Below, piece by piece: positions 6,964-9,691 of a stretch of 9,691 nucleotides of DNA. Under the pieces are notes generated by a model. It was given only the letters and a program-made list of their open reading frames with translations. It had not been told where the DNA came from and did no database searches. How positions within the stretch are numbered: position 1 is the first letter of the stretch; each line of letters opens with the position of its first letter. The position numbers and the translations under genes were made by a program. Source of the DNA: Candidatus Cloacimonadota bacterium (lineage in GTDB: Bacteria; Cloacimonadota; Cloacimonadia; Cloacimonadales; TCS61); contig DAOUUD010000051.1 of NCBI GenBank assembly GCA_030668345.1, forward strand, positions 1-9,691, in the 5' to 3' direction.

Positions 6964-7524
6964 CTATCTCTCCTTTATGATCTTTAAAGTAGAAAGTTCG
7001 AGAGTTACTTTGTAACGTGTTGCAGTTTCTATATCACCATTATCATCATTTCTGTCTTTACTCAAAGGTGTAATATCCAGGGTTTTGATCTTGATTATGT
7101 TATCAAAGCTTTCCATTTCAGAAAGGAATCGTCCCATTTGTATAAAAGTACAATTAAGAATCGTTGTATATTGCTGCTCTACCAAATATGTGGATGTAGA
7201 GGAAACAACTTTGGGAAAGATAGAATGCACAGCAATTTTGTACTTATCCGCCATATCGGTGAGTTTCTTGATGAAAGTATTTACTTCTTCCGATGAAAAT
7301 TCCCCCTTGTCTGTCATACTTTGAAAAATAATTTTGGAGATCTCCTCCAGTTGTTCGTTAAGAACTTTGGCGCTGTTAAGTTTTTCCTGTTCCGCTTTAA
7401 TATGCTTATCATAGACATTTATTTTTGCCATCTTAGCATTGATCGATTTTGAGCTGAGATAGAAGAAACACATTGCAGTAAGAATGATAGCACAAAGCAG
7501 AATGAGATATTTTTGCTGCATCAT
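6964..7524 (-). CDS. pilO: PilO-type pilus alignment-complex protein
   Basis: This inner-membrane bitopic protein pairs with PilN in the periplasm. At 186 residues it is of normal family size. It has a short cytoplasmic N-terminus, a transmembrane helix (about 6-25), a coiled-coil region (about 33-68), then a ferredoxin-like fold with IKKLTDMADKYKI (85-97) and the PilO signature region YTTILNCTFIQMGRFLSEME (119-138), followed by NIIKIKTLDITP (142-153). The first ATG overlaps the pilN stop in an ATGA arrangement and has GGGAGG 7 bases upstream, which favours it over the second ATG directly after it. The overlap implies translational coupling with pilN and fits a 1:1 heterodimer. Confidence 0.85.
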   Translation of the reverse strand: MMQQKYLILLCAIILTAMCFFYLSSKSINAKMAKINVYDKHIKAEQEKLNSAKVLNEQLEEISKIIFQSMTDKGEFSSEEVNTFIKKLTDMADKYKIAVHSIFPKVVSSTSTYLVEQQYTTILNCTFIQMGRFLSEMESFDNIIKIKTLDITPLSKDRNDDNGDIETATRYKVTLELSTLKIIKER

Positions 7525-8114
7525 GATCGACCTCCCTTCTTTTCGGAATCCTTGGTAATACAGTCGATCTGGAAACGTAATATCTCAACATCTTTCTCGA
7601 TATCATAGGTAGATTTTACAAATTGGATTTCAGGAAAATCTATATTTATCTGTTTATTACTTTTCAGTTCGTTAATGAAATTGTTAATTAGATCAAACTC
7701 CCTCTGTTCTTTATCTAACCTGGTTATACCATATAAACTGAGGTGGCCACCCTTGAAAGAGAAATGCGTGATCGCTATTTTATCGGTGGTCTTTTCTGAA
7801 ATTGCTACCAGCTTCTTTGACCAGAAAATCCTCTCTGTAATCACTTTAGCTAACCTTTGCAGGTCTTTTGAAGAAAGGAACTCTCCACTAACTTCATAGG
7901 TTTTGATCTCTTCCTTGATATCCTGTAATAAAATTTTACGGTTTTCAATCTTGCTATTCAAGTTGAAATTAAGCAGCATCACGATAATCGATACGATAAC
8001 CAGGGTTAAACCATACGATATTGCTGTTGCATTAAAGGTTCTTTTTTCTGTTTCTATCTGCTGTCTTAATTCGCCAAATTTATTCAGGTTTATTTTGAAA
8101 TAAAATTGTTGCAT
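7521..8114 (-). CDS. pilN: PilN-type pilus alignment-complex protein
   Basis: This inner-membrane protein's short cytoplasmic N-terminus docks into PilM. At 197 residues it is of normal family length. The N-terminus reads FYFKINLNKF (4-13), close to the INLLP-type PilM-binding motif, but with NKF in place of LPW/LPY. A transmembrane helix spans about 31-50, a coiled coil covers about 52-75, and the periplasmic domain has the typical RIFWSKKLVAISEKTTDKIAI (95-115), HLSLYGITR (124-132) and a phenylalanine/isoleucine-rich helix 140-149. The ATG has GGAGAGG a few bases upstream and is 10 bp from the PilM stop. Assignment comes from topology, the Trp-containing motif and placement between pilM and pilO. 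Confidence 0.86.
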   Translation of the reverse strand: MQQFYFKINLNKFGELRQQIETEKRTFNATAISYGLTLVIVSIIVMLLNFNLNSKIENRKILLQDIKEEIKTYEVSGEFLSSKDLQRLAKVITERIFWSKKLVAISEKTTDKIAITHFSFKGGHLSLYGITRLDKEQREFDLINNFINELKSNKQINIDFPEIQFVKSTYDIEKDVEILRFQIDCITKDSEKKGGRS

Positions 8115-8124
8115 AGCCTCTCCT

Positions 8125-9195
8125 CTATTCCGGTCTCATTGCCAAGCCCAGGGCCAGTGCAAACTGAGGGTCTTTCTCGTGAGAGAATTTATCGGACTTA
8201 TCTAAATCTAAAAACGGATTATAAACTTCGGTAGAAAGTTTTAACTGCTCTTCCAAAAATTCACTCAAACCAATTAATTTAGCACTTCCACCAGCCAGCA
8301 ATATTTTTCGGAAGTCACTATTACTTGCTTCCTTCACATAAAATCTGAGAGATCTTTTTACTTCCTGAGCAATATGTTCGGCAGTGGATTTTTCTGTGAT
8401 ATCGAGTCCAATAAGAGAAGATTTACCATCGGTTGCGTCAGCTTTTTTTAAACCATGTTCAAGTTTATAATTTTCTGCTTCTTCAAAGCTTATATTTTTT
8501 TGTTTCATGATATCTTTAGTGAAATTGTACCCACCCCAACCGATATCACGGGCAAAGAATTTTGCTTTGGGTCCGTAGATGATCATATTGGTTTTAAATG
8601 CTCCGATATTCAGGATCACATACACACCATCTTCCACGTTTTCATTAAGCATGAAACTGTTTGCTACAGCCAAGGATTCCAGGTCTACGATGCCCGGTGT
8701 CAAGCCGGCGGAAGTGAGAATGTTGGAATGTTCCTGCAGAAGCGACTTGGTGGAAGATGCAAGAAGAATATTCATATTATTGGTTTTTTCTTCAACACTA
8801 AGGACCTGGTAGTCGAGAAGCATCTCCGCACCACTGATAGGCAGGTGTTTTTTAGCTTCAAAAAACAGCGCGGATTCCAATTCGTCATCCGGCAGGAAAA
8901 TTGTTTTTATCTGTTTGATGCTGGCGTTATCGCCGCCGATAGAAGAGACAATATGCTTTATTTTTTTAGGTTTTAATTTCATCGATTTCAGCATACCGGA
9001 TAAAATAGGAGCAAAACGATCTGGTGAGAGATCCGATAAAATTGGTTCGATTCCTTCCGGAATTGTCGAACGGACTTCACAATTCAAGAGCTTGTAGCCA
9101 TGATGCAACTTCTTGAGGTGAACCATTTTGATACTATGATTACCTATGTCCAGACCGATAGATTCCTTGAATCTGATCTTTTTCTTTTTAGCCAT
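8125..9195 (-). CDS. pilM: PilM, actin-like cytoplasmic ATPase of the pilus inner-membrane complex
   Basis: This FtsA/actin-fold protein binds ATP and the PilN cytoplasmic tail, linking the alignment complex to the motor. At 356 residues it has the usual length. Visible motifs: phosphate-1 loop IGLDIGNHSIKMV (13-25), SSIGGDNASIKQIKTIFLP (84-102), ALFFEAKKHLPI (109-120, the conserved E-A-x-x-x-I/L-P type element), VDLESLAVANSF (170-181), phosphate-2 region LNIGAFKTNMIIY (195-207), RDIGWGGYNFT (216-226), adenosine loop ILLAGGSAKLIGL (298-310), and a closing QFALALGLAMR (344-354). The start has GAGG 5 bases upstream. It follows the upstream pilus-associated gene by 39 bp. The presence of PilM is the best argument for a type IV pilus over a type II secretion system, where GspL plays this part. 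Confidence 0.95.
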   Translation of the reverse strand: MAKKKKIRFKESIGLDIGNHSIKMVHLKKLHHGYKLLNCEVRSTIPEGIEPILSDLSPDRFAPILSGMLKSMKLKPKKIKHIVSSIGGDNASIKQIKTIFLPDDELESALFFEAKKHLPISGAEMLLDYQVLSVEEKTNNMNILLASSTKSLLQEHSNILTSAGLTPGIVDLESLAVANSFMLNENVEDGVYVILNIGAFKTNMIIYGPKAKFFARDIGWGGYNFTKDIMKQKNISFEEAENYKLEHGLKKADATDGKSSLIGLDITEKSTAEHIAQEVKRSLRFYVKEASNSDFRKILLAGGSAKLIGLSEFLEEQLKLSTEVYNPFLDLDKSDKFSHEKDPQFALALGLAMRPE

Positions 9196-9234
9196 GTAAC
9201 CTCACATTAATTATTTGGTTATTTATTATTTATA
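9196..9234 (-). other. AT-rich gap between the upstream pilus gene and pilM
   Basis: This 39-bp spacer is A/T only except for a few bases and contains GTGAGGTTAC before the pilM ATG, which supplies its Shine-Dalgarno (GAGG). A TGATATAAAT sequence overlapping the previous stop looks like an extended -10 element, but no -35 box is seen at 16-18 bp. I list it as a spacer with at most a weak internal promoter. Confidence 0.35.
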
Positions 9235-9691
9235 TCAAAAAGATTTTGGTGGTGATTTGAAAGACCACGACTCTTTTTTAAATGCTGTAAGAGTTGCTTC
9301 ACCAAAGCCCTCGTATATCTGTGGATAATCCGGGGGTTGCACATATAAAAACCTTTGATCATAATGATAATCTTTACTATAACCTGTTCCTTGTCCAGGT
9401 AACCCATGAGTTCCATCATAATGATAAAGGCTCATATCCCATTGATTGTCACCCGGATGGTTGTAAGGATCAGAACCAGAACGGTGAACAAAACCTCTGC
9501 GACGTTGCGCAATTGCTCCGAAGATATGTATTGTACCACGTTCATAGGAAGCAGGGATTGTTGTAACAAAATCATTAGAAGATTCGGGCCAGACAGGATT
9601 ATACCAGGGATAGTCAGTGCCGTATGGCACAGCATAATTTGAAGGATTATCATTCGGATAACTGTTCAAATATCCGGGAGATTCATAAGGA
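9235..9691 (-). CDS. C-terminal part of a pilus-associated protein, DUF4900/PilX-like (runs off right edge)
   Basis: Only the last 151 residues are in the window; the reading frame stays open to the right edge, so there is no start here. A leucine TTG at 9669-9667 could be mistaken for a start, but coding potential continues upstream as PYESPGY. The fragment is rich in Tyr, Pro, Asn and Asp. It holds a pattern I associate with DUF4900-type proteins of pilus clusters: HIFGAIAQRRRGFVHR, then GYSKDYHYDQRFLYVQPPDYP. The counterpart consensus as I recall it is 'G-x-I-x-Q-x-x-R-G-x-V ... G-Y-x-K-x-Y-x-Y-D-x-R ... P-P-x-x-P'. Such proteins usually carry an N-terminal hydrophobic segment and are thought to be minor-pilin-like or secreted pilus components. 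The gene stops 39 bp before pilM and is probably co-transcribed with it. The family call is from memory of the motif. Confidence 0.62.
   Translation of the reverse strand, partial: PYESPGYLNSYPNDNPSNYAVPYGTDYPWYNPVWPESSNDFVTTIPASYERGTIHIFGAIAQRRRGFVHRSGSDPYNHPGDNQWDMSLYHYDGTHGLPGQGTGYSKDYHYDQRFLYVQPPDYPQIYEGFGEATLTAFKKESWSFKSPPKSF

Noticed and set aside
8455..8976. Plus-strand 173-codon open frame opposite pilM
   Set aside because: It is antisense to intact PilM motifs, has no domain signature and no neighbouring plus-strand genes.
9196..9245. Possible internal promoter (TGATATAAAT) just upstream of pilM
   Set aside because: No -35 hexamer resembling TTGACA at 16-18 bp, and such AT-rich stretches are common here by chance. 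Co-transcription with the upstream gene is the simpler reading.
9219..9419. Small minus-strand frame overlapping the 3' end of the upstream pilus gene
   Set aside because: The competing frame carries the recognisable GYSKDYHYDQRF...PPDYP pattern and stays open to the edge; the small one has no motif and would run into the pilM leader.
1..9691. Type II secretion system as the primary identity
   Set aside because: PilM, PilN and PilO are separate genes with no GspL/GspM fusion pattern, and no GspG-K pseudopilins are in the window. The short secretin and GspC-like topology keep a mixed origin possible, so it is noted only as an alternative.

Overview
The window is one strand-coherent block. Every gene I can support lies on the minus strand, so transcription runs from high to low coordinates. 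The content is the inner-membrane and secretin core of a type IV pilus (T4P), or a closely related type IV filament or type II secretion-like machine. The DNA is AT-rich, start sites carry strong AGGAG-type Shine-Dalgarno sequences, and spacing is very tight. The proteins have the flavour of a Gram-negative FCB-type lineage: a large Ig-like lipoprotein, a short secretin, and a DUF4900-like pilus protein. My best guess is a Cloacimonadota (Candidatus Cloacimonas-like) or neighbouring candidate phylum. This rests on protein style only and was not tested against any database.

Layout in transcription order: (1) 9691-9235, the C-terminal 151 residues of a Tyr/Pro/Asn-rich pilus-associated protein, running off the right edge. 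(2) 9195-8125, PilM, an actin-like cytoplasmic ATPase. (3) 8114-7521, PilN. (4) 7524-6964, PilO, overlapping pilN by ATGA. (5) 6962-6411, a PilP/GspC-like protein with a transmembrane anchor in place of a lipobox. (6) 6395-4971, a short secretin of the PilQ/GspD family. (7) 4962-3370, a large predicted lipoprotein with Ig/invasin-like domains, not part of the canonical set. (8) 3339-1633, the PilB/GspE assembly ATPase with an N-terminal MshEN domain. (9) 1609-356, the PilC/GspF platform protein. (10) 292-1, the first 97 codons of a PilD/GspO prepilin peptidase, running off the left edge.

How they work together: PilM binds the PilN N-terminus in the cytoplasm. PilN and PilO span the inner membrane and pack together in the periplasm. 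The PilP-like protein links them to the N domains of the secretin, which forms the outer-membrane pore. PilB hydrolyses ATP under the PilC platform to add pilins that PilD has cleaved and N-methylated. No prepilin and no PilT retraction ATPase lies in the window. The lipoprotein between secretin and ATPase is the main lineage-specific novelty candidate.

Non-coding DNA is minimal. The longest gap (293-355) holds a perfect 17-bp stem-loop between pilC and pilD. The only other gap of note is 39 bp of AT-rich sequence upstream of pilM. No tRNA, rRNA, CRISPR array, insertion sequence or integration signature was seen.
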